Positions 1 through 8,100 of a stretch of DNA of 23,456 nt are shown here, one piece after another (positions within the stretch are counted from its first letter, which is position 1; each line of letters starts with the position of its first letter). The position numbers and the translations under genes were made by a program. The stretch lies in assembly GCA_051650305.1 (NCBI GenBank), contig JBOFIT010000138.1:1-23456 (forward strand). Direction: 5' to 3'. Under the pieces are notes generated by a model, which saw only the letters and a list, made by a program, of their open reading frames with translations, did not search any database and was not told the origin of the DNA. The DNA comes from JBOFDK01 sp051650305 (lineage in GTDB: Bacteria > Bacillota > Clostridia > Lachnospirales > Cellulosilyticaceae).

Positions 1-1288
1 CTGCAAGTGTTGCTGCTAATGTTACTGTTACAAGTTGTGGTGCTACTGCTGCACAAATCATTGTAACGATAGGAATGAGGATACCGAATGTTCCCCAAGA
101 TGTCCCCATTGCAAATGCTAAGAAGCCTGCTACGATAAATATTACCGCCGGAATAAGTGCTGGTGCTATAGGATATGTTCTTACAAGTTCTCCCACATAC
201 TCTCCAGTATTAAGTAAGTCTCTACATACCCCACTAATTGTCCATGCAAGTGTAAGGATGATGAATGCACCTACCATTGACTTCACACCTGTACCGATAC
301 CTTCCATAAAGTCTTTGAACGATACAACTTGACGTGGTACGAATAATACGAATGCTACAACGAGTGCACCAAAGCCTGCAAGTGCTAATGCTGGGCCTGC
401 ATCTGTATTACCAAAGCCTTCAGCGATAGTCATCCCACCTTCGAAGAAACCACCTACATAAAGCATTGCAAAGACTGCAAAGATAATAAGTGCAAGAATT
501 GGAATGATAAGGTCAAATACTTTACCTTTTTCTGAAACTTTCATACGAGAAAGCTCATCGTCATCTCCTGAAGTCATCCCTTTTTCTTCTTTACCTTCTC
601 TTGCTAATTGCTCAAACTTCGCCATTGGTCCAAATTCGATATTAGTTGCACAAAGTACCACAACCATGATCAGTGTAAGAATAGCATAAAGGTTAAATGG
701 AATAGTCGCCATGAATGTTTCCATCCCATTAAGTGGTACACCATTCACATCGAGTCCGCTCATTTGTGAAATAACTGATGCTGCCCAAGATGAGATTGGT
801 GCGATAATACAGATTGGTGCTGCTGTCGCATCGATTATGTACGCAAGTTTTGCACGAGAGATACCGTGCTTATCTGCTACGGGTCTCATAACTGTACCAA
901 TTGTTAAACAGTTAAAGTAGTCATCTATGAAGATAAGTGCGCCAAGTGCTGATGTACCAAGTTGTGCGCCTTTTTTAGATTTGATTTTGTTTCCTGCCCA
1001 TTCCCCATAAGCTCTTGAACCACCTGCCATTGTAATGACTGCTACAAGTGCGCCTAAGAATCCTAAGAACAAGATAATGGATGCATTAGCACCTAGCTTT
1101 TCTGCCATCAATGTAAATGTGACATCGATTGCTTTGACAACGCCGCCTCCTGTGTTAAATGCATAAATAAGTGTTCCTGATAAAATCCCCACGATTAAAG
1201 AAGATATAACTTCTTTTGTTACTAATGCTAGTACGATTGCTATAATCGGTGGTAATATCGATAATAATCCAACATCAATTGCTTCCAT
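1..1288 (-). CDS. NhaC-superfamily transporter, predicted lysine transporter (3' end cut by window)
   Basis: This minus-strand frame is open from an ATG at 1288 to the window edge, covering 429 codons with no stop, so the C-terminus is missing. The translation is a very hydrophobic multi-pass membrane protein. It starts MEAIDVGLLSILPPIIA and contains FIDDYFNCLTIG, IIDATAAPICIIAP and an AMGTSWGTFG stretch, all typical of the NhaC Na+/H+ antiporter superfamily. A ribosome site (GGGAAGGGAGA) lies about 5 bases before the ATG. The leader carries a lysine riboswitch and terminator. Members of this superfamily under lysine riboswitches have been predicted to be lysine transporters, so lysine uptake coupled to Na+ or H+ is the best inference, with shut-off when lysine is plentiful. 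The family call is firm; the substrate rests on the riboswitch. Confidence 0.9.
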   Translation of the reverse strand, partial: MEAIDVGLLSILPPIIAIVLALVTKEVISSLIVGILSGTLIYAFNTGGGVVKAIDVTFTLMAEKLGANASIILFLGFLGALVAVITMAGGSRAYGEWAGNKIKSKKGAQLGTSALGALIFIDDYFNCLTIGTVMRPVADKHGISRAKLAYIIDATAAPICIIAPISSWAASVISQMSGLDVNGVPLNGMETFMATIPFNLYAILTLIMVVVLCATNIEFGPMAKFEQLAREGKEEKGMTSGDDDELSRMKVSEKGKVFDLIIPILALIIFAVFAMLYVGGFFEGGMTIAEGFGNTDAGPALALAGFGALVVAFVLFVPRQVVSFKDFMEGIGTGVKSMVGAFIILTLAWTISGVCRDLLNTGEYVGELVRTYPIAPALIPAVIFIVAGFLAFAMGTSWGTFGILIPIVTMICAAVAPQLVTVTLAATLA

Positions 1289-1335
1289 GTGTGTCTCCCT
1301 TCCCCTTTTCAGAGTGTATGATTTTTTTTAATAAC

Positions 1336-1367
1336 AAAAAAAGCCTCGAGCAGATCACTCAAGACTT
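1336..1367 (-). terminator. Intrinsic terminator of the lysine riboswitch
   Basis: On the minus strand a 10-bp stem (AAGTCTTGAG with CTCGAGGCTT, including two G-U pairs) closes a 7-base loop and is followed by seven T residues. It lies between the lysine aptamer and the transporter start codon, so it is the expression platform: lysine binding should favour this hairpin and stop transcription. Confidence 0.85.
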
Positions 1368-1435
1368 TTTTATCTCCGATAGAGCACATACCTTCATACT
1401 CAGGCTGCCGCTCCTACTTAACAAATTGACTTTCG

Positions 1436-1601
1436 TGATAGCTCCCCACAAATTACTTTGTGACAGTGTTATGTATATTCTACATAACCCCAACGTTATA
1501 GCCTTAAAGCATCGACTATACGCTTCGGCGACTTCTCCTTTCAACTTGTATCAACGTGCTTAACTCCACAAGTCTACTTTTAAAAACCGCAACCTCTATC
1601 T
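1436..1601 (-). ncRNA. Lysine riboswitch (L box) aptamer
   Basis: Read on the minus strand, the leader shows the conserved lysine-riboswitch parts in order. These are GATAGAGGTTGCGG as the 5' side of P1 and junction, GTCGCCGAAG in the P2/P3 region, and a P4 hairpin GTTATGTA/TACATAAC. They are followed by CTGTCAC (1460-1466), then a P5 hairpin CACAAA/TTTGTG running into GTGGGGAGCTATC. The terminal CTATC (1437-1441) pairs with the opening GATAG (1596-1600) to close P1. One core base differs from the commonest form (GTGGGGAGC instead of GTGGAGAGC). An intrinsic terminator follows, so it should act as an OFF switch for the NhaC-type transporter. No covariance search was run; recognition is by motif. 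Confidence 0.92.
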
Positions 1602-1630
1602 ACTTCTTATTTAATTGTTATCTTACGTAC

Positions 1631-1659
1631 ACTATATAACATAAATCTATACTTGTAAA
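1631..1659 (-). promoter_or_regulatory. Sigma-A promoter of the lysine riboswitch leader
   Basis: Minus-strand TTTACA (1654-1659) and TATAGT (1631-1636) are separated by exactly 17 bp. Transcription would begin near 1624, some 24 bases before the aptamer P1 strand and about 335 bases before the transporter start codon. Confidence 0.75.
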
Positions 1660-1699
1660 GCAAAATGTGACATAAAGTTGTATTTTTTTTAAACATTTA

Positions 1700-1894
1700 T
1701 TAACCATAGATATACAGATGTTCTTCATACCACGCTTCACATAATGCTTCACTCAAGTAATCTGCTGATGTATAAAATATCTCTTCCACATCGTCTTTTT
1801 CTGCAATAACCTTTGTCTTTCCAAAGACCTGCTTGTCTTCTTCCATATAAAAATACCAACCTCGCCATTGTAATTCTGTCAAATACATGCTCAT
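1700..1894 (-). CDS. Small hypothetical acidic protein (64 aa)
   Basis: This short reading frame starts MSMYLTELQWRGWYFYMEED. It has no signal peptide or membrane segment, and is acidic and rich in aromatic residues (several Trp and Tyr), so a small soluble cytoplasmic protein is likely. The ATG at 1894 is preceded by AAAAGGAATGA, a usable ribosome site about 5 bases away; a second ATG at 1888 is spaced less well. It follows the terminator of the upstream secreted-protein gene, so it should have its own promoter, and it ends just before the riboswitch promoter. I do not recognise the family and assign no function. It is called a gene because of the ribosome site, the position and the ordinary amino-acid composition. 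Confidence 0.6.
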   Translation of the reverse strand: MSMYLTELQWRGWYFYMEEDKQVFGKTKVIAEKDDVEEIFYTSADYLSEALCEAWYEEHLYIYG

Positions 1895-2010
1895 TCATTC
1901 CTTTTCAGTATCAATATACCTTATTATTCCATACATAAGCTATCGCTTCAAGCCCAAATGGGGCTATCTTTTCTAAAATAAAGGAACTTTTGGACGTGGG
2001 CAATGCCATT

Positions 2011-2048
2011 AAAAAAGTGGCTATTATACCCTTGGGTAACAGCCACTT
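2011..2048 (-). terminator. Intrinsic terminator after the secreted-protein gene
   Basis: On the minus strand AAGTGGCT pairs with AGCCACTT, with a further inner pairing TACCC/GGGTA, followed by TTTTTT. It begins 14 bases past the stop codon of the secreted protein gene. Confidence 0.88.
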
Positions 2049-2061
2049 CTTCATCTATTTA

Positions 2062-2793
2062 TTATTTTGTTAATGGTATCTTCACCATCGTTGGTACATT
2101 TACATTTGTTGAGCTTGAATCAAATACGATTTCTAATTCATTTACATAGAAAGGTACACCATTCACTGCTTTGATATGGAATTTGATTTCATTTGGTCTA
2201 ATGGCATTACAGTATGGTAGAACTGACATATTGTAAACATTTGAATTTTTGATAATACTTACACGTGGTCTATACGCTGTACAGCTTGTATCGAAACGTG
2301 CATTCTCAAGTTGGAATGTTATATCTACACCTTGCTCTAATTGCTTTTTAGAGATTTTTGTTACATCTGTTGTTACTTTTGGTGTGGCACCTACATCATT
2401 GATTACCTTTACTTTAGCAGTTACATCTTTGCCTGTTGTTAGTACCGATCCATCAATGGTAATCTCTAAGTCCCCGATATAATCCATATTTGGATTGATT
2501 GTATAGTGCCCAAACTCAAAGTGGCGGTCCCCATCACCTGTCCCTAGTGATTGTGGAACGATATCATAGTTTGTTGATACAGCATCGCTAATTTTATAGA
2601 CATCTTTTGTATTAAAATCTGTCCCTTGAAGATTCACATCTACCCACATCCACCCTGGGCTGAAAAGCTCTGAGTATCTGATAGATGACTGTTGTACTGT
2701 AGCCCCTGCACCACTACTTGCAAAAGTTGCTACTGTATTCATTGCTAATATACCTGCTAAAATAAGTGATTTTAAAACTGTTCCCTTTTTCAT
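2062..2793 (-). CDS. Secreted hypothetical protein with Sec signal peptide (243 aa)
   Basis: The N-terminus is a classical signal peptide: a basic start (MKKGTVLK), a hydrophobic core (SLILAGILAMNTVATF) and a probable signal peptidase I site after TFA near residue 25. No lipobox Cys, LPXTG motif or later membrane helix is seen, so the mature chain of about 218 residues is predicted to be released or loosely wall-associated. The body alternates short polar and hydrophobic stretches typical of beta-sandwich proteins, with only two Cys residues in the second half. The ribosome site AAAGGAG lies 8 bases before the ATG. It has its own promoter and terminator, so it is monocistronic. It sits just downstream of the SMC operon, where a jetD gene would be expected, but shows no Toprim or nuclease features. 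Family unknown. Confidence 0.85.
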   Translation of the reverse strand: MKKGTVLKSLILAGILAMNTVATFASSGAGATVQQSSIRYSELFSPGWMWVDVNLQGTDFNTKDVYKISDAVSTNYDIVPQSLGTGDGDRHFEFGHYTINPNMDYIGDLEITIDGSVLTTGKDVTAKVKVINDVGATPKVTTDVTKISKKQLEQGVDITFQLENARFDTSCTAYRPRVSIIKNSNVYNMSVLPYCNAIRPNEIKFHIKAVNGVPFYVNELEIVFDSSSTNVNVPTMVKIPLTK

Positions 2794-2846
2794 TTGTATC
2801 GCTCCTTTTCTATAATGCTTTTTCTTCCCCTTTGGAAGTTAAATTT

Positions 2847-2876
2847 ATTATAGTAAAGTTTTTGTCCCCCCCGCAA
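2847..2876 (-). promoter_or_regulatory. Promoter of the secreted-protein gene with poly-G spacer
   Basis: On the minus strand a perfect TATAAT (2847-2852) is preceded at 18 bp by TTGCGG (2871-2876). The -35 element and spacer share a run of seven G residues (C-run at 2866-2872 on the plus strand). The -35 match is weak, so the poly-G length could matter for activity. Confidence 0.55.
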
Positions 2877-2879
2877 CAT

Positions 2880-2911
2880 GGCAAATGTCCTCTTTTTTCA
2901 GGACATTTGCC
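2880..2911. repeat. Perfect 11-bp inverted repeat (operator or hairpin)
   Basis: GGCAAATGTCC and its exact complement GGACATTTGCC flank a 10-base spacer. No T-run follows on either strand, so it is not a standard intrinsic terminator. It sits directly upstream of the -35 box of the secreted-protein gene and 34 bases past the stop codon of the SMC gene. It may be a regulator binding site, or an mRNA 3'-end stabilising hairpin. Confidence 0.7.
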
Positions 2912-2944
2912 CCCTCAATTCCGCACTTTATGTCCACTTATTCC

Positions 2945-5900
2945 CTATGCAAATAAACTGAGTTGATTGCTTCCTAAGATACTTAGTGCTACTGGGTCAT
3001 TGTCCATAAAGTAGGCTTTCTTGATTTCTTGCTCCTTGGTAAAGATAGAAGTTCTTTGGTCTAGTGTACTTCTAAGCTTACAGCTATATACAATAGGGAA
3101 GTAACGTCTGATGAAGTCCCCTTCAGAATGGGCTGTAAGGGCAATGATTTGGAAGCCCAGCTGCTTGGCGATAAAGAATACTGGCTCTAAGACGTGTCCA
3201 CTTGATGCTTTACCGAATGGATTGTCTAAGATAACTGCACGACTTACTTTCTGTTCATCATTTTGGAGGTTTTGCTTCTTTTCTGCTAAGTAGTTGAGAA
3301 TCCCAAGGTACAGTGCCATGTTCTTACTCCACTTCTCGCCGCCTGACCATTTGTTAGAGGTCTCCCATGCATACTTCTGATTACTAATATCACTCATATT
3401 ACTTACTTTACGGCATCTGATACGGATGTTTTCATTACCCATCACTACCTTCAGAAGGTTCTTAAGCTTGAACTGCTCTTTGATGTATTTCTTAATCTTT
3501 GCTGGGTCTTCTTTCCCTGTATCATCTAAGAAGCTATCCCCTTCGATATCGTCTAGTAAGCTATAAATATGGTTACGAATCTTCTCTTTTCCACTGTCCT
3601 CTTGCCATGTTGGGATGGTGAATTCGTAGATGCTCTTCCATCCTTCCTCTGTATTGACACGGGTATTCTTCGGAATCTCTGTGAGTTCACTAGCTACTGT
3701 TCGTAAGTAAGCATAGAGGTGAATAATAAACTGTGAAATCTGCTGATCTTGATCCACAAGGTCTCGCTCAAGAATGGTCAATGTATGGTTGATACGCTCT
3801 ACGATATTTTCTTTCCATACAGCGAGTGCCTCGTAGTCCTGCTTCTGGGTGATACCTTGTACTGCCATGTTGCGAAGCTTACTATCTCGAATCTCTCGTT
3901 GGCAGAAGAGTTTGAAGTCTAGTTGTCTATCTTCGATGCCTTTCTTACCTAGCTCTACTTCTTGCTTCAGCCCCGCTAAAGCTTCTAGTAGACTACTTAC
4001 CATCACACGTACTTTAAGTTCGTACATAAACTCTTTTTCTACAGAGTCATCTAAAGTACCTACTTTTACCTCTGGTGCACAGTAGCCGAAGAGCTCATCT
4101 TTTTTGTCCATCTGCTGCTTGTTGTCCAATATGAACTTCAACTCACGCTCAAGGCCTGAAGTTTGCTTGGTGAGGTACTTTTCTTTCTCTAGCAGCTCAT
4201 TTTGCATTTTCTGTAAGCGTTCCTTATCTGGTACGGTTTCATTTTCCCAGTCTCCTACCGTGCCATAGCTTGCTTCGTAAGTTTCTTTTTTATTGTGGTA
4301 ATCATGCTCTTTTTTATCGAAGTCTGTCTTGTGTGCTTTCACCTTGGCATCTTGTGTATCCAGTAGTCTTTTAAGCTCCATCAGTTCTTCTGCCAGACGG
4401 TCCATCTCGTCGCCATAGGCTTCGCGATATACTGGAAGTTCACCCAGTACCTCTTCTCTTTCTGCCGCTTCTTGATAGAAGCTTCTTTCATTTTCCTCAT
4501 ACACCTTTTGGTTGTGCTTGAGAAGATTCGTAATCTCACTACGGCCTTTTTGCTTGTTTGCTAAGGTATCTCTCAGCTGCTCTCTCTTATCTCTTAGATA
4601 GGTGATGTCTTCGCTTGTGTAGATAGCTTTCTCATCTTTTACCTCTTGGTAAAGTACATCATCTGTAAGACGCATCTGACTACTTCTTAGGGCATTGTAG
4701 CTTTCCTTAGCTTCTTCTAGGGCTTCTGTCACATTGCGAAGGGTGTACATTACTTTGCTTAGTACGCCTTCATCTTCTTTGATTGATTCTTGAAGGCTTG
4801 CTATACGATTTTCTTCGTTGGTACATTCACTTAGAAGACTTAGGTACTGATTTGCTTTTTCCAGTGTACTGTGCAGCGTATTCTTCTCTTCTGCTTCTTT
4901 TCTGAGCGTTTCACCTGTCAGCTTCATTTCCTTTTGGTCTTGCTGAAGTTTCATTTTCGCTTCTTCTATGGTGCGGATAAACTCTGCCTCTTGACTTCTT
5001 AGACGGTCACTTGCCTCACGGATACTTGCATGCTTTTCATGGGAGTACCTCTCAAGGAAAATAGTCACCTTCTCTAACATTTGCTCCATCCCACTTAAAG
5101 CTTTTTCTTTTTGCTTACGGAATGTCATGGCTGCTTCTACGGCTTTACCTGCTTCTTTTTTGTGCAGTTCGAAAAGCTCTGCTTGCATATGCTCACGCCA
5201 AGATGTTGGGTAGATGAGTATCTCTACCGATTCTTCTGTCAGCATTTTCTGTGCTTCTGTAAGGCTTACGATGCCTACTGGGTAAGTCAGCTTGCCTACT
5301 TGGTCTTGTAGCAGTGCTCTAAGGGTTTCTTCACTACCATCTGCTACTACCACAAGCTGTGCCCACTTCGGTTGGTTGTACACTTTTTGTCTCAGTTCTT
5401 TATCCTCTATACTTGCTACAAAAGCTGTACCTGTCTGGATAAAGCTAAACTGATTCATCCACTGCTCTACCCATATCTCAAGGAGTGGCTCTACGGTGAA
5501 GTAGTCTCTCGTCTCATAGTTCTCAAGGAAATGAGCATGACGTCTCTCGAGAAGAAGTGCTTCTTCTTTTTCTCTGCCTAACTTCTCTACTTGCTCTTCT
5601 ATGGCTGTGATAATCTGCTGTGGCTTGAGATAAATAGACGATAGCTGGCTAAAGACTGGTAGTACTGCCTTAAGTTCACTGATAAGTTTTTGGTGAGCAT
5701 CTTCAAGTTGTTTAAGCTCCATTGCTACACGGGTGGACTCGCTTAGTACGTGATTGTATGCTTTTGTGCTGTCCTCCACCGTTTTGTTTAGTGTGAGTTG
5801 GCGTTCTTCAAGGATTCTCAGACTTTGTGTCAGCTTATAAGTATTAGCCTCTATCGCTTCTAGGCGGCTATGCCATCTTTTGGTCTCGCCTTCGATAGCT

Positions 5901-7366
5901 TCATGAGCACCTCCGGCTACAAGCATCATTTTGATATGGTTCATTTGCTTTTCTTGATGCTCTAGCTTTCCTATCAGTTTACTTCTATCGCCTCTAAGCT
6001 TTTGAATCTTATCTTCTAGCACCTGCTTTTCTCTTTGGAGTGCTTTGGCTTCTTCCTGATGATTGTCTTTTTCTCTTTCGCAGTGTGCCATCTCTTGTTC
6101 GATTAGTTGCAGTTGCTCCACAAAGTAGCCTTTGATTTGACCACTGTTTTCTTCTAAGTCTTCACGCAATGTTTCTACTTCTGTATCTTCATCGAGGCGT
6201 GCTAGTTCTTCTTCATAAAGCTTGATCTTCGCCTTTGCTTCATTCATGGTATTTTGAAATCTCGAAAGTTTGAGAATGTGCCGTCTTCTTTCTTTATCTT
6301 CTCTTTTTTCTTTGGCTTCTTGGTAGATGACATCTTCTTTTTCAAAGTTTGCCTGGGCTTCTTTCAAAGCTTCCTTGGCTTCCCGTACATCCACAAATGC
6401 CAGCTCTTTATACAAACTTTTCTTCTTGGTATCTACTTCTCTTTTATCGTACTCAAAGCCTTGAAGCTTTTCTTTCGTCTCTTCTTCTTTTTTAAGAATG
6501 AGCTGCCACATTGCCTTGGCTTCTTCTTTCTTGGCTTCGTAGTCTCTAACTTTTGCATTGTACTTACTAAAGCCTGTCACATAAGCTTCGATTTCCGCTT
6601 TGATTTTCTCACTTTCTTTGATACTACGCTCTAGCTGCTTGTGCTTGTTGAAGTGCTCTCTTTGGCTTTCAAATGTCCCTGCAAAAGCTTCTGCCCCACG
6701 TCCTACAAGCCCTTGTTCCACAGTTGGTAAAAGGAGCTTCTCTACCAAGTCCTGTGTGGTCTTACATCCATCAAAGAAGGCTTCTACCGAACCTTCCCCG
6801 CCATTGATGACGGTGATACTACGCCATTCTTCAGGAATAATCTTGAAGGTATCTTCAATATAGCGATGGAAGTCCTTGGTGGTCGCAAAAGTCTTTGCCG
6901 CCATATGCTCTCTCGCCATACGTTGGTAGTACGCCTGCATCTCTACACGTGTCGCACCACGTGTCCCTTCCCCTTCTTCACATGTGAAAGGTAAGGTTTC
7001 AATGGTGTCCTTGTCTTCTATTCCATATTCATAAGCGTACTTATACGACCTTAGTTCATTGTTTTGGGTATAAAGGGTAACAGCTGTCAGGGCGTAGCGT
7101 CTTGGTTTGTCACTAATAATCCATTCGATGGCAATATGTGCTGCATTGCCATCCAGTACAAAAGTTTCCTTTGCCTTACGTTCCCCTAAGTCTGTGTGTG
7201 GTAATACAGCTTGAAGGGCTGCCTGGATAAAGACAGTCTTTCCTCCACCATTTTCTAGAAGGATTGCTGTATTGTGTCCCGCACAGGTGAATACTTCGTC
7301 GTTGTAACGCTTGCCGCCATTTTCATAAATAACGTTTGTGTATCTGATTTTAGAAATTGATGCCAT
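2945..7366 (-). CDS. MukB/JetC-like SMC ATPase (1473 aa)
   Basis: This very large SMC-type ATPase is the motor of a MukBEF/Wadjet-like complex. The N-terminal head has a Walker A loop ENGGGKT (about residues 38-44). Long coiled-coil arms run roughly 230-620 and 750-1200 around a globular hinge (about 620-745). The C-terminal head has the ABC signature WSGGEKWS (about 1340-1347), a Walker B strand VILDN (about 1378-1382) and a distal His in LTAHSEG. The usual catalytic Glu after the Walker B Asp is Asn here. Its length matches MukB (about 1490 residues) rather than shorter JetC proteins. The extreme C-terminus is QLSLF-Ala, matching the sliding-clamp binding consensus. It starts 17 bases after the MukE-like gene, with AAGAGG as ribosome site. 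The family is firm; whether it serves defence or chromosome organisation is open because no JetD gene accompanies it. Confidence 0.93.
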   Translation of the reverse strand: MASISKIRYTNVIYENGGKRYNDEVFTCAGHNTAILLENGGGKTVFIQAALQAVLPHTDLGERKAKETFVLDGNAAHIAIEWIISDKPRRYALTAVTLYTQNNELRSYKYAYEYGIEDKDTIETLPFTCEEGEGTRGATRVEMQAYYQRMAREHMAAKTFATTKDFHRYIEDTFKIIPEEWRSITVINGGEGSVEAFFDGCKTTQDLVEKLLLPTVEQGLVGRGAEAFAGTFESQREHFNKHKQLERSIKESEKIKAEIEAYVTGFSKYNAKVRDYEAKKEEAKAMWQLILKKEEETKEKLQGFEYDKREVDTKKKSLYKELAFVDVREAKEALKEAQANFEKEDVIYQEAKEKREDKERRRHILKLSRFQNTMNEAKAKIKLYEEELARLDEDTEVETLREDLEENSGQIKGYFVEQLQLIEQEMAHCEREKDNHQEEAKALQREKQVLEDKIQKLRGDRSKLIGKLEHQEKQMNHIKMMLVAGGAHEAIEGETKRWHSRLEAIEANTYKLTQSLRILEERQLTLNKTVEDSTKAYNHVLSESTRVAMELKQLEDAHQKLISELKAVLPVFSQLSSIYLKPQQIITAIEEQVEKLGREKEEALLLERRHAHFLENYETRDYFTVEPLLEIWVEQWMNQFSFIQTGTAFVASIEDKELRQKVYNQPKWAQLVVVADGSEETLRALLQDQVGKLTYPVGIVSLTEAQKMLTEESVEILIYPTSWREHMQAELFELHKKEAGKAVEAAMTFRKQKEKALSGMEQMLEKVTIFLERYSHEKHASIREASDRLRSQEAEFIRTIEEAKMKLQQDQKEMKLTGETLRKEAEEKNTLHSTLEKANQYLSLLSECTNEENRIASLQESIKEDEGVLSKVMYTLRNVTEALEEAKESYNALRSSQMRLTDDVLYQEVKDEKAIYTSEDITYLRDKREQLRDTLANKQKGRSEITNLLKHNQKVYEENERSFYQEAAEREEVLGELPVYREAYGDEMDRLAEELMELKRLLDTQDAKVKAHKTDFDKKEHDYHNKKETYEASYGTVGDWENETVPDKERLQKMQNELLEKEKYLTKQTSGLERELKFILDNKQQMDKKDELFGYCAPEVKVGTLDDSVEKEFMYELKVRVMVSSLLEALAGLKQEVELGKKGIEDRQLDFKLFCQREIRDSKLRNMAVQGITQKQDYEALAVWKENIVERINHTLTILERDLVDQDQQISQFIIHLYAYLRTVASELTEIPKNTRVNTEEGWKSIYEFTIPTWQEDSGKEKIRNHIYSLLDDIEGDSFLDDTGKEDPAKIKKYIKEQFKLKNLLKVVMGNENIRIRCRKVSNMSDISNQKYAWETSNKWSGGEKWSKNMALYLGILNYLAEKKQNLQNDEQKVSRAVILDNPFGKASSGHVLEPVFFIAKQLGFQIIALTAHSEGDFIRRYFPIVYSCKLRSTLDQRTSIFTKEQEIKKAYFMDNDPVALSILGSNQLSLFA

Positions 7367-7383
7367 ACATTGTGTCCTCTTTT

Positions 7384-8100
7384 CTAGCTATACTGATAAA
7401 TAAAATCTAATAATCCTCTGTTGTACTCATAGTCCATATAGTAGCGTTCGATAATCACCTTTGTCTTCTCGGTGATCTCGATTTCGTCATTGCCGATATC
7501 CTTAATCATGCCTTGCTTTTCTAAAAACTGCTTCGTCATATTCAGGAAGCTGACACGACTTAATGTAACCCCTGTGACTTTCTTTGACTTTTCTTTAACA
7601 TCATCTAGTGCTAACCACTTGTCTAAGATTTTTAGCCAATTGTATTCTTGTTCTTCTTCGACTTTTTGAAGGGTTTCCTTGTCCATTTGTGAAAGGGTAT
7701 CCATACGTGTATTAAGAGCATCTAACCACTCTTCCATGGTGATGAAAACTCTCGTTGGCTCTTTGGTCTGATAGCTGTTGTAGAATTCCCCAAGTAGGAT
7801 AATGGTTGCTACATACATCAGATAAATATCTAAGTTGGTCGCGTTATTGGGAAGATAAAGCTTCTTGATGGTCTCATTATTCATATGAAAAGGCGAGTTA
7901 TTGGCGATAGGCACCAAGTATACTTCTTCTCCTGCAATGATAATGGTTGCATTGTCTTGTGTGGCAAACTGATTCATCAGTTCTTCGATACTTTCTTCTC
8001 TTGTGTACGCACGCATGTCGCCTAAAGGTCTAGAACCTTCTACTGCCAGCTTGCTATACAGCTTATAAGCTTCTAATATTTCTTCATTTTTATAGTTCAT
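7384..8100 (-). CDS. MukE/JetB-like SMC accessory subunit (238 aa)
   Basis: This is the middle gene of the kleisin-MukE-SMC operon. It encodes a soluble 238-residue protein that starts MNYKNEEILEAYKLYSK and has alternating helices and a C-terminal winged-helix-like stretch (SFLNMTKQFLEKQGMI followed by acidic beta residues). Size, position and composition fit the MukE/JetB group (I believe Pfam DUF6063, not checked), whose members bind the kleisin and bridge it to the SMC heads. The start used is the ATG at 8100, preceded by AAGGTG. An in-frame GTG at 8109 lies inside that ribosome site and is unlikely to be used. The gene overlaps the kleisin stop codon by 11 bases, indicating translational coupling. 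Sequence motifs alone would not identify it; operon context carries most of the weight. Confidence 0.82.
   Translation of the reverse strand: MNYKNEEILEAYKLYSKLAVEGSRPLGDMRAYTREESIEELMNQFATQDNATIIIAGEEVYLVPIANNSPFHMNNETIKKLYLPNNATNLDIYLMYVATIILLGEFYNSYQTKEPTRVFITMEEWLDALNTRMDTLSQMDKETLQKVEEEQEYNWLKILDKWLALDDVKEKSKKVTGVTLSRVSFLNMTKQFLEKQGMIKDIGNDEIEITEKTKVIIERYYMDYEYNRGLLDFIYQYS

Noticed and set aside
1359..1544. A 61-codon minus-strand frame in the transporter leader
   Set aside because: It lies within the lysine riboswitch and terminator; its sequence is explained by conserved RNA structure, not by coding.
1249..1563. A 104-codon plus-strand frame across the transporter start and leader
   Set aside because: It runs antisense to the transporter start and the riboswitch, has no convincing ribosome site and an unlikely composition.
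2062..2793. The gene after the SMC operon as a diverged JetD
   Set aside because: It has a clear signal peptide, no Toprim or acidic nuclease motif, its own promoter and terminator, and is too short.
2880..2911. The inverted repeat as intrinsic terminator of the SMC operon
   Set aside because: There is no T-run after the stem on either strand, so it is reported only as an inverted repeat.
6254..6634. A 126-codon plus-strand frame very rich in Phe
   Set aside because: It is the reverse complement of Lys/Glu-rich coiled-coil codons in the SMC gene, which always produce such shadows.
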